The notes under the pieces were generated by a model, which was not told where the DNA came from, ran no database searches, and was given only the letters and a program-made list of their open reading frames with translations. From assembly GCF_009601505.1 (NCBI RefSeq), contig NZ_WITC01000028.1:21679-85678 (forward strand): a stretch of 64,000 nucleotides of DNA, in the 5' to 3' direction. Both the position numbers and the translations under genes were made by a program. This DNA is from Sinorhizobium terangae (lineage in GTDB: Bacteria; Pseudomonadota; Alphaproteobacteria; Rhizobiales; Rhizobiaceae). Positions 26,842 through 36,345 of the stretch are shown here, piece by piece (positions within the stretch are counted from its first letter, which is position 1; each line of letters starts with the position of its first letter).

Positions 26842-27657
26842 ATGGCGAAAGTAATCGTGGTTACATCGGGTAAGGGCGGCGTCGGCAAGACGACGTCTAC
26901 CGCCGCACTCGGTGCGGCATTGGCGCAGAGAAACGAGAAGACGGTAGTCGTCGATTTTGACGTCGGCTTGCGCAATCTCGATCTGGTCATGGGCGCCGAG
27001 CGGCGAGTCGTCTACGACCTGGTCAATGTCATACAGGGCGACGCCAAGCTGCCGCAGGCGCTGATCCGCGACAAGCGGCTCGAAACGCTCTTTCTGCTGC
27101 CGGCATCGCAGACCCGCGACAAGGACAGCCTGACCGCCGAGGGCGTCGAAAAGGTGATGGCCGAGCTGAAGAAGCACTTCGACTGGATCATCTGCGACAG
27201 CCCGGCGGGGATCGAACGCGGTGCCACGCTCGCCATGCGCCATGCGGACGTTGCCGTCATCGTCACCAACCCGGAAGTCTCGTCGGTCCGCGACTCGGAT
27301 CGCATCATCGGCCTTCTCGACTCAAAGACGGAAAGGGCCGAGCGCGGCGAGCGGGTGGAGAAGCATCTCCTGCTCACCCGCTACGATCCCGCGCGCGCCG
27401 AACGCGGCGACATGCTGAAGGTCGACGACGTGCTCGAGATCCTCTCGATCCCGCTGCTCGGCATCGTTCCGGAGAGCACGGATGTTCTGCGCGCCTCGAA
27501 CCTCGGCGCGCCGGTCACACTCGCCGACAGCCGCAGCGCACCGGCGCTCGCCTATCTCGACGCCGCCCGCCGCCTCGCTGGCGAAACGGTATCGATGACC
27601 ATTCCCGGCGAAAAGCGCGGCCTGTTCGGCAAGATATTCGGACGGAGGGCAGCATGA
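26842..27657 (+). CDS. minD: Septum site-determining ATPase MinD
   Basis: A 271-residue membrane-cycling ATPase of the ParA/MinD family. The deviant Walker A motif KGGVGKTT is at residues 11-18, with the signature lysine Lys11. [15 protein letters not shown] near 40-52 and [15 protein letters not shown] near 114-128 are standard MinD segments. The C-terminus [12 protein letters not shown] is the amphipathic membrane-targeting helix. The start is the ATG at 26842, preceded by AGGAG at 26831-26835. It recruits MinC and is displaced by MinE. The minE ATG overlaps its stop as ATGA. Confidence 0.96.
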   Translation: MAKVIVVTSGKGGVGKTTSTAALGAALAQRNEKTVVVDFDVGLRNLDLVMGAERRVVYDLVNVIQGDAKLPQALIRDKRLETLFLLPASQTRDKDSLTAEGVEKVMAELKKHFDWIICDSPAGIERGATLAMRHADVAVIVTNPEVSSVRDSDRIIGLLDSKTERAERGERVEKHLLLTRYDPARAERGDMLKVDDVLEILSIPLLGIVPESTDVLRASNLGAPVTLADSRSAPALAYLDAARRLAGETVSMTIPGEKRGLFGKIFGRRAA

Positions 27658-27917
27658 GTATTTTCAGCTTCTTCACCAAGCAGACGTCCGCGCCGACAGC
27701 GCGCGAACGCCTCCAGGTCCTGCTCGCACACGAGCGAGCCTCGGTCGGTCACTCGGATCTCGTCGCGCAACTGCGGGAGGAAATCCTCGCGGTCATTGCC
27801 AAACACGTTCAGGTCGACCGCGACAAGGTAAACGTGAAGATGGACCGCGGCGAACAGGTCTCGACACTGGAGGTCGATATCGAGATCCCGCTCGACGCCA
27901 GTGTGCGAGCAGCCTGA
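27654..27917 (+). CDS. minE: Cell division topological specificity factor MinE
   Basis: An 87-residue MinE. The N-terminus [16 protein letters not shown] is the membrane-binding and anti-MinCD part; [13 protein letters not shown] (17-29) is the conserved MinD-contact segment; [18 protein letters not shown] and the terminal beta strands [12 protein letters not shown] form the dimerisation domain. It stimulates MinD ATP hydrolysis and confines MinCD to cell poles. It is coupled to minD by ATGA. Its TGA lies inside the loop of a 10-bp hairpin. Confidence 0.95.
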   Translation: MSIFSFFTKQTSAPTARERLQVLLAHERASVGHSDLVAQLREEILAVIAKHVQVDRDKVNVKMDRGEQVSTLEVDIEIPLDASVRAA

Positions 27918-27973
27918 TAGAGAAAGGCTGCTCGCCCCGATAGTCTCGGCCGGCCATAACGGAGCGGCCGAGA
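27905..27973 (+). terminator. Tandem hairpins at the minCDE end
   Basis: GCGAGCAGCC (27905-27914) pairs perfectly with GGCTGCTCGC (27926-27935), with the minE stop codon in the loop. A second perfect stem follows: TCTCGGCCG (27944-27952) with CGGCCGAGA (27965-27973). Neither has a T-run. They lie between convergent genes and probably serve as a bidirectional terminator or mRNA end. Confidence 0.65.
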
Positions 27974-28031
27974 TGCCCGTCCCGTCGCGGCGGTTTTGCC
28001 CGCCGTGTCAAGAACTGTTGAGCGCACCGGC

Positions 28032-28442
28032 TCAACCGGTCTGGTCGTTCGGACCCGCTGCCCTGTTGCGCCGCTGCCTTTGCCAAGGCCATTCGCCTTC
28101 GATCTCCGCCTCGAGCGAAAAACTCAAGAAGGTTCGTATCAGCACGATCAGCCCCAGCAAGCCGACACTCTCCCAGGTGAGGGGCGACGTGATGGTCGCG
28201 ATGATATCTGCGCCGATGAGAAGTTCGAGACCAAGCAGGATCCCGCGCCCCAGGTTGGCGCGGTAGCGATCATAAGCGGCATCGCCGAGACCCGCGGCCA
28301 GGTCTCGCACATAACGGACGGTGGCGAAGAGCACGCCAATGATGATGACGGCGACGCCGAAGGCCTCCAGCACGGTTGCCAATGGCTCCATCAGCGGTGC
28401 CACCAAACCCGCCAACTCGCCTCGTTCGATCGCGGTGTTCAT
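28032..28442 (-). CDS. DUF1622 family membrane protein
   Basis: A 136-residue protein with three predicted helices. The central segment GRGILLGLELLIGADIIATI (about 68-87) followed by LGLIVLIRTFLSFSLEAEIEG is the DUF1622 hallmark, with conserved Glu, Asp and Arg in or next to helices. Function is unknown. Its start overlaps the stop of the DUF1275 gene by 4 bp, so the two form an operon. The C-terminal 20 residues are charged and variable. Confidence 0.85.
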   Translation of the reverse strand: MNTAIERGELAGLVAPLMEPLATVLEAFGVAVIIIGVLFATVRYVRDLAAGLGDAAYDRYRANLGRGILLGLELLIGADIIATITSPLTWESVGLLGLIVLIRTFLSFSLEAEIEGEWPWQRQRRNRAAGPNDQTG

Positions 28443-29149
28443 GCAGCGTCACCCGCGGTCTGGCGGGATGCAGGATGGAAGGCGTAAGCGATCGTTACCC
28501 CGAGCACGATGGCGCCGGTCAGCAGCAGTGTCGATGTCAAGCCGCTCCAGCGTAGCAGGGCCGCGCCCAGGACTGCGCCGATCAGCAGGGCAAGCACGGC
28601 CGCAACGCGGCGCTGCCAGTTCCTGTTGCTGCCGCCGGCAAGCGATGAATCCGCGGCAAGGCCAGTGATGGTGAGTGTAAGAACCGTCGTGGTGAGATCC
28701 GGCACCTTGAGCGCGCGGACTGTCGCATTTCGCAGCCCCATGGCAATGGCGGTAAGGAGGATAAGCAGGTAAAGAGTTCGGGTGGGCGCCAACGCGTCGG
28801 TGTCAAATCCGATCGCGAGGAAGGCGGAGATCCAGAAGAGCAGCGCCTCACCCGTTGCAACGGTCAGAAGGCAGCGACGGCGACTCGCCGTTGCATGGCG
28901 TACGGCAATGAGCCCGCCGGCCCATGCGCCGACAAAAAAGGCGATCAACGCCGTCAGGTTACGCGCGACATCGAAGCCGGGGGCCCCGCCGATAGCAAAG
29001 CCCAGGAAGACCGTGTTGCCGGTCATGTTGGCAACAAAAACCTGGCCGAGCCCGAGCACACTGACCGCATCGACAAGACCGGTTACGGCCGAAAGGACAA
29101 TAAGGACGAGCGGCAGCGGGTCATATTGGCCCGGAGGCGATGGTTCCAT
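28439..29149 (-). CDS. DUF1275 (YoaK) family membrane protein
   Basis: A 236-residue protein with six or seven membrane helices. GLVDAVSVLGLGQVFVANMTG near residue 22-42 is the DUF1275 signature, and MGLRNATVRALKVPDLTTTV near residue 140 is the matching second-half motif. GGAGAG about 7 nt before the ATG at 29149 supports the start over the upstream 29197. Function is unknown; the family is linked to transport by some authors without proof. It heads a two-gene operon with the DUF1622 gene. Confidence 0.85.
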   Translation of the reverse strand: MEPSPPGQYDPLPLVLIVLSAVTGLVDAVSVLGLGQVFVANMTGNTVFLGFAIGGAPGFDVARNLTALIAFFVGAWAGGLIAVRHATASRRRCLLTVATGEALLFWISAFLAIGFDTDALAPTRTLYLLILLTAIAMGLRNATVRALKVPDLTTTVLTLTITGLAADSSLAGGSNRNWQRRVAAVLALLIGAVLGAALLRWSGLTSTLLLTGAIVLGVTIAYAFHPASRQTAGDAA

Positions 29150-29286
29150 TTTGTGCTCTCCCCTTGCCTGACGAACGAAGCGCGCAGCAACTATCAATCG
29201 GCGCTATGGGGAACGCTACCATGTGTCTGTGTTGCAGGCTTGTAGAATAAAGTTGTGCTCTCTTGCATGTGTGGCTGGCCTGTGTG

Positions 29287-29787
29287 TCATGGTTGGCTTG
29301 GCAAAAGGGCCCGCACCAGCTGGGATTCGTTCTTGCCCGATTTGGTGGCAATCTCGATCAAAGCCATGTCGGGTGCCGGTGCTGCGAACCCGCGCGCCTT
29401 GAGTGTTGCGATCAGGCTTTCGCTCGTCTGACCCAGAAGCGGTGCGATCTCGCTCGCGGTATGGGCGATGATCTGCCTGCTGAAGGCGATCTGCGGGGGC
29501 CCGCCGCTGCGACTCTCGCCGTTCGGCCATGCCATGGCAATGGCCGCTCCTGCCGAGACCAGCAGCGCGAGCGTCATCGGAAGGCGCCCGAGGTAATGCG
29601 TCATCGACCGCCAGTTCTTCCAGACATGGAGCGCGAAAGGAAGGACCAGCACGAGGCTCAGCCACTCATGCATCTCGTTGAGGACGCCGTTGCCGACATG
29701 GAAGAACAGCGCGATCCCGGAAATGAGCGAAACGAGAAATAGACCTGTGATGAACGGCGTCGCATATCGCTGCAGGATGACTTTCAC
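29287..29787 (-). CDS. DUF4405 domain cytochrome b-like membrane protein
   Basis: A 166-residue protein whose first 90 residues match DUF4405: three helices with LQRYATPFITGLFLVSLISG, FHVGNGVLNEMHEWLSLVL and ALHVWKNWRSM, containing His residues placed as in small cytochrome b subunits. The C-terminal part has an unusual repeat of helix-like motifs (EIAPLLGQTSESLIATLKARG) shared with related rhizobial proteins. I chose the GTG at 29787 (AGAGGTG just upstream); an ATG at 29832 would lie at or before the start site predicted from the anaerobox at 29864-29877. It may be a haem-binding electron carrier used in low oxygen. Confidence 0.78.
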   Translation of the reverse strand: MKVILQRYATPFITGLFLVSLISGIALFFHVGNGVLNEMHEWLSLVLVLPFALHVWKNWRSMTHYLGRLPMTLALLVSAGAAIAMAWPNGESRSGGPPQIAFSRQIIAHTASEIAPLLGQTSESLIATLKARGFAAPAPDMALIEIATKSGKNESQLVRALLPSQP

Positions 29788-29863
29788 GGTGCACCTCTGA
29801 TTTCTGTTGCCCTGCGACAGTAGCCCGGTCATGCTGCGGCGACCAGTTAAATGTTTGTAATTA

Positions 29864-29877
29864 TTGACGTAAATCAA
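29864..29877 (-). promoter_or_regulatory. Putative FNR/FixK anaerobox (DUF4405 gene)
   Basis: TTGAC-GTAA-ATCAA matches TTGA-N6-TCAA perfectly. Its centre is 83 bp upstream of the GTG start at 29787; a class II start site 41.5 bp downstream would leave a leader of about 42 nt. Confidence 0.7.
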
Positions 29878-29957
29878 CCGCTTTCCCGATTTTGGGCGCG
29901 GGGTGTCGGCCCGCCGCAGGCAGACGCATTCGCAATTCGTCTGTGCGCACAGGGACG

Positions 29958-30377
29958 TCAGAGGCGCCCTGTTTCGTAGTCCTGGCAGGACTCGCCGAAT
30001 TGCGCCATTGCCTCTTCCAGGTAGTCCGCCAGCAATGGTATGCCGAGCAGATAGGCGGCAGTTCGGGTGTTGTGGGACTCGGCAGCCTGAGCACGAATAT
30101 CGTTCCAGTCTTCCAACCTGCCGTCGCCGCGGCCGAGCCAGGTCAATGCGACGAGATCGATCTGCTCGTCTTCGTTGAGTGCCCAAATCGCGCTGGCAAG
30201 CTCAGCCTCGACGGGATCGTCCGGTTGATCCTCGAGCACCGAGGCCATGTTGTCGTCGGATGCGTTGGATGCCGGGTCGGGTTCCGTCACGGCATCCTTG
30301 ACGTCGAATTCGCGGGCCTTGACTATGAGATAGCAGACTTTTTCGGGTGAAATCGATAGGTCCCAAGCTTCGCTCAT
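29958..30377 (-). CDS. DUF3775 family protein
   Basis: A 139-residue soluble, acidic protein. It starts MSEAWDLSISPEKVCYLIVK, the usual DUF3775 beginning, and includes DEQIDLVALTWLGRGDGRLEDW (about 83-104) and NTRTAAYLLGIPLLADYLEE near the end. GGAGG lies 8 nt before the ATG at 30377. Function is unknown; homologues are common in rhizobia. It lies downstream of the universal stress gene after 182 bp on the same strand. Confidence 0.82.
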   Translation of the reverse strand: MSEAWDLSISPEKVCYLIVKAREFDVKDAVTEPDPASNASDDNMASVLEDQPDDPVEAELASAIWALNEDEQIDLVALTWLGRGDGRLEDWNDIRAQAAESHNTRTAAYLLGIPLLADYLEEAMAQFGESCQDYETGRL

Positions 30378-30559
30378 TGGTGTAACCTCCAACTGGCGTC
30401 GTCTGTAGCGATCTCCGTCCGGAGGGGCCGATGCTCCATCCGAGAAGTATCGTTTGGTGTTCGATATCGGCAACTTTAACAGATCCTTTCCGATCGTGGC
30501 GCGTGTTGCCGTTTTCCGTTCGGCCTCGATCCGCAGCAATGCGCCCGGCGATGGTCGGC

Positions 30560-31393
30560 TCAACGCGCCATCAAGATGGGGATGGCGGCCTCGTCGAGCA
30601 TCGTTTTCGTGACCCCGCCGAAGATCAGCTCGCGCACCCGCGAATGCCCGTACGCCCCCATGACGATCATGTCGGCGGAAATATCGACGGCACGCTGCTG
30701 CAGCACGCTTGCGACAGAACGGCCTGCGCTCGGCAGCTGGTCAACCGTTACGTTGATGCCGTGACGAGCAAGATAGGCGGCGACATCGGCGCCGGGTTCC
30801 TCGCCGTTCTTTCCGGAAACAGCCTGGGGATCGACCAGCGTGACGTGGACGACCGTCGCCGCCGCCATGAGGTCGAGAGCCTCGCGCGCCGCATGTGCAG
30901 CTTCCGTGCGCGAATCCCAGGCAAGCAGGACCGTCTTCGGCCGAAGATTGGGCTTGTTGCCTGCCGGGACGAGCAGGATCGGTCGCATCGCCTCAAAGAG
31001 ACTGCCGTTGATTACCTGCCGCTTCAGGTCCGGTTGGTCCAGAACGCTTGGTCCGATCAGGACCAGATCGGCGTAGAGCGCGCGTTCGCCGATGTCCCGA
31101 TCTGCCGTCCCGGCTTCTGCGTAGACGCCGCTGATATCGAAAGACACCTTGGTGCGAGAAATTATTTCGCGAGCATGGCTTACAGTTGCTTCGAGCTCCT
31201 CACGATCGCGGTCGCGTTGTTCCAGCCATATGGTGGAAACGGTCGCATACTCGCCGATCGGCGGTGGCGGAGCCATGGCGACGACCAGGACGGAAAGATG
31301 AGCGCCCACTTGGCCGCAGAGACTGGCGGCCGCTTGCAGATCGCTATCTGAACTGCCTTCCCCGGTGACAGTGAGAATGGTCTTGAAGGGCAT
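30560..31393 (-). CDS. Universal stress protein (UspA family, two domains)
   Basis: A 277-residue protein with two Usp folds. The first domain (1-140) begins MPFKTILTVTGEGSSDSDLQ and lacks a clear nucleotide motif. The second (about 150-277) ends with GAYGHSRVRELIFGGVTKTML, the G-2x-G-9x-G(S/T) ATP-binding pattern. Such tandem Usps are often induced under oxygen limitation in rhizobia. A perfect anaerobox lies 70-83 bp upstream, fitting that pattern. The divergently transcribed kinase-like gene shares the spacer. Confidence 0.9.
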   Translation of the reverse strand: MPFKTILTVTGEGSSDSDLQAAASLCGQVGAHLSVLVVAMAPPPPIGEYATVSTIWLEQRDRDREELEATVSHAREIISRTKVSFDISGVYAEAGTADRDIGERALYADLVLIGPSVLDQPDLKRQVINGSLFEAMRPILLVPAGNKPNLRPKTVLLAWDSRTEAAHAAREALDLMAAATVVHVTLVDPQAVSGKNGEEPGADVAAYLARHGINVTVDQLPSAGRSVASVLQQRAVDISADMIVMGAYGHSRVRELIFGGVTKTMLDEAAIPILMAR

Positions 31394-31462
31394 CAGCGTT
31401 CTCCCTTGACGAGTTGGTTGCGCTTACCGGTTGTCAGCCTGGGCGAGTGACCACATCCTGCA

Positions 31463-31476
31463 TTGAGCTACATCAA
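31463..31476 (-). promoter_or_regulatory. Putative FNR/FixK anaerobox (universal stress gene)
   Basis: TTGAG-CTAC-ATCAA matches TTGA-N6-TCAA perfectly. A class II start site would fall near 31428 and give the usp gene a 35-nt leader. The site is 167 bp before the divergent gene at 31643 and could serve both. Confidence 0.75.
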
Positions 31477-31642
31477 GCCTCATCCGCAGACGCTCTGGCG
31501 GTGCGGCCCCAGCCTCTTTGTGAAACGCTCCTGGCGGCTGTGAGTTTCCTCCAATAGTCGGCTGCCGTGGTTGATCGGTGTCAATGAGCGCGATCCCCAA
31601 ACGGCGTTCCATGGGACAGCCGGAGAGAAACAGGAGGCATGC

Positions 31643-33196
31643 GTGATAGCGGAAGACCAGATCGCGGCGGTCGCTTTTCTCAGCGCCCCCGCTTCTCATG
31701 GCACCACCGAGCCGATCGAAACGATGGAGACGCATATTTCCCGCATCTTCCTCGTCGGCAAGCGCGCTTTCAAAATGAAGCGCGCGGTCAAGCTGCCCTA
31801 TGTCGATTTCTCGACGGCAAGCCTCCGGCTTGAGGCCTGCCGGAAGGAGATGGAGCTCAACTCCGCGACGGCGCCGGGACTCTATCTCGGTATTCGGCGC
31901 ATTACCCGCGAGAAGGAGGGCGCTCTGGCGTTTGACGGCGATGGGGAATTGGTCGACGCGGTTGTTGAAATGGCGCGCTTCGATCAGCAATCGCTCTTCG
32001 ACCGAATGGCCGTCGACGGCAGGTTGACCCGCGAGCTCATCACCGTGGCTGCGGAGATGATCGCACGCTTTCACCGCGCGGCGCCGGTCGTTCATGATGG
32101 GGGAGGCGCTGCAAATATCGCCGGAGTTCTCCGTATCAATGCCGCGGGATTTGCAACGAGCCGGGTCTTTCAACAGGACGAACTCGCGACCTTCGCGCTC
32201 GCATTCGAGAAAGGCCTCGCGCGCCATGCGGCACTGCTCGACCGGCGCGAGGCGGCAGGAAAGGTCAGGCGCTGCCATGGCGATCTGCACCTGCGTAACA
32301 TCTGCCTGTTCGAGGGTGTGCCGCGCCTGTTCGATTGCATCGAGTTTAACGATCAGATCGCCACGGTCGACACGCTTTATGACCTTGCCTTTCTCCTGAT
32401 GGATCTTTGGCGCCGGGGTTTTCCGGATCTCGCAAACCTGGTCGTGAATCGTTACCTGGACCACTCGGACGACGAGGATGGTTTCGTGCTTCTGCCGTAT
32501 CTGATGGCAATTCGCGCGGCCGTCAGGGCGCACGTTACGGCGACGCAGGTCGAAGAAAGCGGGGAAGCTTCGGCGAAACTCGTTGCCGAAGCGCGATCCT
32601 ATTTCGACCTGGCGGGCTCGCTTATCGAACCCGTGCCGGCGCAACTGATCGCCATCGGTGGATTCAGCGGGTCCGGGAAGACGACGGTAGCCGAGACATT
32701 GGCCCCGCAGGTGGGTGCCGCCCCGGGTGCAAGGATTGTCGAAAGCGATCGCATCAGAAAGGGCATGTATGGCGTTTCGGCCGAAACAAGACTGCCGCCC
32801 TCGGCCTACCGTCCGGAGATTTCGGAAAAGGTCTATCGCGAAATGGCAGAGCGGGCCCGCTCGCTCCTGGCCGCGGGAGGCAGCGTGATCGTCGATGCGG
32901 TGTTTGACAAGGCGGACAATCGCAACCTGATTGAAAAGCTTGCGGGTGAGCTCAGTGTCCCGTTTACTGCTGTGTGGCTGGACGCCGAACCGGCGCTTTT
33001 GCGTGACCGCGTTGCCGCCCGGAGGGGCGGGCCTTCGGATGCGAACCTCGATGTTCTGTCCGGCCAACTGGCTCGCGACTGCGGCGAGAGGGGCTGGAGG
33101 CGGACCGATGCCGCGCGCAGCGCCGAGCAAATTGCCTCGGAGATCAGGAACCTTCAACAAGAAGTCGCACGAGCGCCGGCGCAACCTACGTCTTAG
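31643..33196 (+). CDS. Fusion protein: aminoglycoside-phosphotransferase-like domain plus P-loop kinase domain
   Basis: A 517-residue bifunctional-type protein. The N-terminal half (1-330) is APH-like: RRCHGDLHLRNICLFEG near 210 carries the catalytic HGD and Asn, and LFDCIEFNDQIATVDTLYDL near 228 the metal Asp. The C-terminal half (about 330-517) is a P-loop kinase with GGFSGSGKTTVAE (Walker A) and SVIVDAVFDKADNR (Walker B-like). The GTG at 31643 follows AGGAGG (31632-31637) at good spacing, so I preferred it to the upstream frame start at 31571. Homologues (COG2187 plus COG0645) are widespread and of unknown substrate. It shares a spacer holding an anaerobox with the usp gene. Confidence 0.82.
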   Translation: MIAEDQIAAVAFLSAPASHGTTEPIETMETHISRIFLVGKRAFKMKRAVKLPYVDFSTASLRLEACRKEMELNSATAPGLYLGIRRITREKEGALAFDGDGELVDAVVEMARFDQQSLFDRMAVDGRLTRELITVAAEMIARFHRAAPVVHDGGGAANIAGVLRINAAGFATSRVFQQDELATFALAFEKGLARHAALLDRREAAGKVRRCHGDLHLRNICLFEGVPRLFDCIEFNDQIATVDTLYDLAFLLMDLWRRGFPDLANLVVNRYLDHSDDEDGFVLLPYLMAIRAAVRAHVTATQVEESGEASAKLVAEARSYFDLAGSLIEPVPAQLIAIGGFSGSGKTTVAETLAPQVGAAPGARIVESDRIRKGMYGVSAETRLPPSAYRPEISEKVYREMAERARSLLAAGGSVIVDAVFDKADNRNLIEKLAGELSVPFTAVWLDAEPALLRDRVAARRGGPSDANLDVLSGQLARDCGERGWRRTDAARSAEQIASEIRNLQQEVARAPAQPTS

Positions 33197-33259
33197 AAGT
33201 GACGCAATTCCGAACGGAAAACCGTTAAACACTCTTTCTGGAACTGCTCTGGAAGTTGC

Positions 33260-33757
33260 TCAGCCTGGCTCGTTCGAAAACTTTGCAAGCGCGTCTTTCG
33301 CCATCCGGTTGACGCACCAGTGAGCGTAGATCGGGCCGAATATTGCGCCAACGATCCTGCCGGCGACCGAGTCGGGGTTGTCATAGTCGATAAATACGCG
33401 CAGGCGCGAGGACTGGCCGGAGGCATCGATCTCGAAGCCCATCCGGAAGGCCCCGATGACGAGCAGGTTCGGCTGTCCTAGCGTCTCCCACGTTTTCCGG
33501 AGCGGAGGATGACGTTCGACGATCACCTCTTCCACGGACAGCCTCAGCCCGAGGACGTTTCCCTCCATCCTGACAAGCGAACCAACGGCGCGGCCCCGAG
33601 CCTCGTCGAATCCGTACGACATCCGTCCGCCAAGCATCATCATCGAGGACTCCTGCATATGCGAGTTGAGCCGGGCCGGGTCATCCAGGTAGCCGAACAG
33701 CGTCTCGGCCGACGCTGTGACCGCAACGACCGCTTGTGCAGAATGTGCGTGGGTCAA
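33260..33757 (-). CDS. SRPBCC superfamily protein
   Basis: A 165-residue protein of the START/polyketide cyclase-like fold: VVAVTASAETLFGYLDDPARLNSHM opens the fold and GSSLVRM-like beta strands follow in the middle (SLVRMEGNVLGLRLSVEEVIVE), ending in the long C-terminal helix. These proteins bind hydrophobic ligands; no substrate can be named. Its ATG overlaps the DUF2933 stop by 4 bp, so it is the last gene of the copper ATPase operon. Confidence 0.8.
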   Translation of the reverse strand: MTHAHSAQAVVAVTASAETLFGYLDDPARLNSHMQESSMMMLGGRMSYGFDEARGRAVGSLVRMEGNVLGLRLSVEEVIVERHPPLRKTWETLGQPNLLVIGAFRMGFEIDASGQSSRLRVFIDYDNPDSVAGRIVGAIFGPIYAHWCVNRMAKDALAKFSNEPG

Positions 33758-33963
33758 CTCAAGTCGTCCTTTGTCGTGTGACCTTGGTGTCGGTCATGGT
33801 GATGGCCGCCATGGCCGTGAAAAAGATGCATGAGGGGACACGCCAGGAGCAGCAGGTAGGGAGCGAGACCCAAGGCGTGCGCCCAGTGCTCGCGAAGCAC
33901 GAAGAACGCCGCGATGACTCCGAGCGATGCGGCAAGAAAAGTCCATTTGCGCTCCCATCTCAT
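33754..33963 (-). CDS. DUF2933 small membrane protein with His-rich tail
   Basis: A 69-residue protein: one or two helices ([16 protein letters not shown] and [20 protein letters not shown]) then the His-rich tail [17 protein letters not shown]2933 proteins typically carry this pattern and lie beside metal ATPases. Both ends overlap neighbours by 4 bp (ATPase upstream, SRPBCC downstream). The histidines suggest metal binding near the ATPase; that is inference. Confidence 0.85.
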   Translation of the reverse strand: MRWERKWTFLAASLGVIAAFFVLREHWAHALGLAPYLLLLACPLMHLFHGHGGHHHDRHQGHTTKDDLS

Positions 33964-36158
33964 ATCTGCGCGCTCCTTAGTCTGAGAGCGTTGCCGATGA
34001 CGCTGACGGAAGACAGAGCCATGGCCGCGGCAGCGATGATCGGTGACAGAAGGAGCCCGAAAGCCGGATAAAGGATGCCGGCGGCAACCGGCACGCCCGC
34101 GGCGTTGTAGATGAAGGCAAAGAACAGATTTTGCCGGATGTTCTTCATCGTGGCGTGGCTGAGCTGCCGTGCTCGTGCGATGCCTTGAAGATCGCCCTTG
34201 AGCAACGTCACGCTGGCGCTCTCGATTGCAACGTCCGTTCCGGTCCCCATGGCAATGCCGACATCGGCCGCGGCAAGGGCAGGGGCGTCATTCACCCCGT
34301 CCCCGGCCATGGCAACGATCCGGCGCTCCCGGCGTAATCGGGCGACGATCTCGCTCTTATGCTCCGGCAGAATTTCGGCCTCGACTTCCTTGATGCCGAG
34401 CCTCCTGGCGACCGCATGCGCCGTGGTCTTGTTGTCTCCGGTCAGCATGACCACCCGGACACCTTCCTTGACCAGCGCCTCAACGGCGGCCGGTGTGGTC
34501 GACTTGATCGGATCGGAGATGGCAAAAAGCCCGCCGACGCGGCCATCGATCGCGGCAAAGATTACGGTCGCCCCTTCACTTCGCAAGGCTTCCGCCTTTT
34601 CGCTGAGTAATGAAACGTCCACCTTTTCCCCGGCCATGATGCGGTGGCTGCCGATGACGAGCTTGCGACCGTCGACGGAACCGGTCACGCCTTTGCCGAC
34701 CGGACTGTCGAAATCCTCCGCTGTGCCGAGATCCACGCCGCGGTCATTGGCGGCCTCGACGATCGCCGCCGCAAGCGGATGCTCGCTCGCGCGCTCCAGG
34801 GTGGCGGCGAAACGGAGCAATTCGGCCTCGGAAAAGCCGTTCGCGACCTCAATCGACGTCACTCTGGGTTTGCCCTCCGTCAGAGTCCCGGTTTTGTCGA
34901 CCACGAGCGTGTCGACCTTTTCGAAACGCTCCAACGCCTCGGCATTCTTGATCAGCACGCCGAGCCGCGCGCCCCGTCCGACGCCAACCATGATCGACAT
35001 GGGCGTGGCGAGGCCGAGAGCGCAGGGGCAGGCGATGATGAGCACGGCGACTGCGGCGACAAGCCCGTGCGCAAAGCGGGGCTCGGGTCCCACTGCCATC
35101 CATGTGGCAAATGCAATCACGGCAATTGCCATCACGACCGGCACGAACCAACCGGAGACCTCGTCGGCCAGGCGCTGAATCGGAGCGCGCGAGCGCTGGG
35201 CATCCGCAACCATTTGCACGATCTGCGACAGCATGGTATCGCGCCCGACCTTCCCCGCTTCCATGACGAAGCCGCCTGTGCGGTTCATCGTGCCGCCAAT
35301 AAGGCTGGCGCCGAGCTCCTTGGTAACCGGCATCGATTCTCCGGTAATCATTGATTCATCGACCGAACTGCGTCCCTCGATAAGGACGCCGTCGACCGGG
35401 ACCTTCTCACCGGGCCGCACCCGCAACCGATCTCCGACGACAACAGCTTCGAGCGGCACGTCCTCGTCGCCGCCGCCATCGCGGATGCGGCGGGCCGTTT
35501 TCGGCGCGAGGTCCAGAAGCGCGCGGATCGCGCCTCCCGTCTGCTCGCGCGCCTGCAATTCCAGCACCTGCCCGAGCAGGACAAGCACCGTGATGACGGC
35601 GGCGGCCTCGAAATAGACCTCGATCGCGCCATCCATGGCGCTGAAGGTTGCCGGGAAGAGGCCGGGCGCCGCGGTTGCGACCACGCTGTAGACCCAGGCA
35701 ACGCCGGTTCCCATCGCGATCAGCGTGAACATGTTGAGGTGCCGATTGACGATGGATCGCCATGCCCGCTCGAAGAACGGTGCACCTGCCCACAGCACCA
35801 CCGGTGTTGCGAAGATGAACTGCAGCCAGTTCGATGTCTTCGCTCCAAGCAGCATATGCAGATCGATCACATGGCCGCCCATTTCGAGCGCAAGCACCGG
35901 TATCGTCAACACCAGTCCGATCCAGAACCGGCGTCTCATGTCTGTGAGTTCGGCGCTGGGGCCGGTCTCTGCCGTCGCCACCTCCGGCTCGAGCGCCATG
36001 CCGCAGATCGGGCAATTGCCCGGGCCGATCTGGCGCACCTGCGGATGCATGGGGCAGGTGTAGACGACGTCCGCCTGTTTTGCCTGAAACCCTTCGCCAT
36101 GGCTTGGCCTCATTGCGCTGTGCTGCCCGTGATGGTGGTGGTGCTCGTGATCGTCCAT
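33960..36158 (-). CDS. Copper-translocating P-type ATPase (P1B type)
   Basis: A 732-residue Cu(I) export ATPase. The N-terminus is His-rich ([10 protein letters not shown]) and then holds a heavy-metal-binding domain with CPMHP (35-39) and CPICGM (49-54) instead of the common CXXC ferredoxin-like domain. Core motifs: TGES (272-275), the membrane CPC (377-379), the phosphorylated Asp421 in DKTGTLT, SEHPLA and GDGVNDAP. The ATG at 36158 begins the His-rich tail; the open frame reaches 36437 but overlaps the anaerobox. DUF2933 and SRPBCC genes follow with 4-bp overlaps. It may deliver copper for oxidase assembly or detoxification under low oxygen. Confidence 0.92.
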   Translation of the reverse strand: MDDHEHHHHHGQHSAMRPSHGEGFQAKQADVVYTCPMHPQVRQIGPGNCPICGMALEPEVATAETGPSAELTDMRRRFWIGLVLTIPVLALEMGGHVIDLHMLLGAKTSNWLQFIFATPVVLWAGAPFFERAWRSIVNRHLNMFTLIAMGTGVAWVYSVVATAAPGLFPATFSAMDGAIEVYFEAAAVITVLVLLGQVLELQAREQTGGAIRALLDLAPKTARRIRDGGGDEDVPLEAVVVGDRLRVRPGEKVPVDGVLIEGRSSVDESMITGESMPVTKELGASLIGGTMNRTGGFVMEAGKVGRDTMLSQIVQMVADAQRSRAPIQRLADEVSGWFVPVVMAIAVIAFATWMAVGPEPRFAHGLVAAVAVLIIACPCALGLATPMSIMVGVGRGARLGVLIKNAEALERFEKVDTLVVDKTGTLTEGKPRVTSIEVANGFSEAELLRFAATLERASEHPLAAAIVEAANDRGVDLGTAEDFDSPVGKGVTGSVDGRKLVIGSHRIMAGEKVDVSLLSEKAEALRSEGATVIFAAIDGRVGGLFAISDPIKSTTPAAVEALVKEGVRVVMLTGDNKTTAHAVARRLGIKEVEAEILPEHKSEIVARLRRERRIVAMAGDGVNDAPALAAADVGIAMGTGTDVAIESASVTLLKGDLQGIARARQLSHATMKNIRQNLFFAFIYNAAGVPVAAGILYPAFGLLLSPIIAAAAMALSSVSVIGNALRLRSAQI

Positions 36159-36345
36159 TGGACACGACTCCGTTGGTAGACGCCCGTTGGGATCCGCGCG
36201 GGTGGCGCGGGTCGGCAAACGGGTTTGTCTATTCCGTTGCCGGCGAATACCGAATACCGGCTCTGCCGCATGGTTCCCTGAAGCGAAGCAATCCAGGGAA
36301 ATTGTGCGCCAATTCAAAGCGTGTCGTACGGTTGCAAGTGGCGCG

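Noticed and set aside
31424..33232. A 600-codon minus-strand frame
   Set aside because: It lies opposite the APH-kinase fusion gene, whose motifs are clear on the plus strand.
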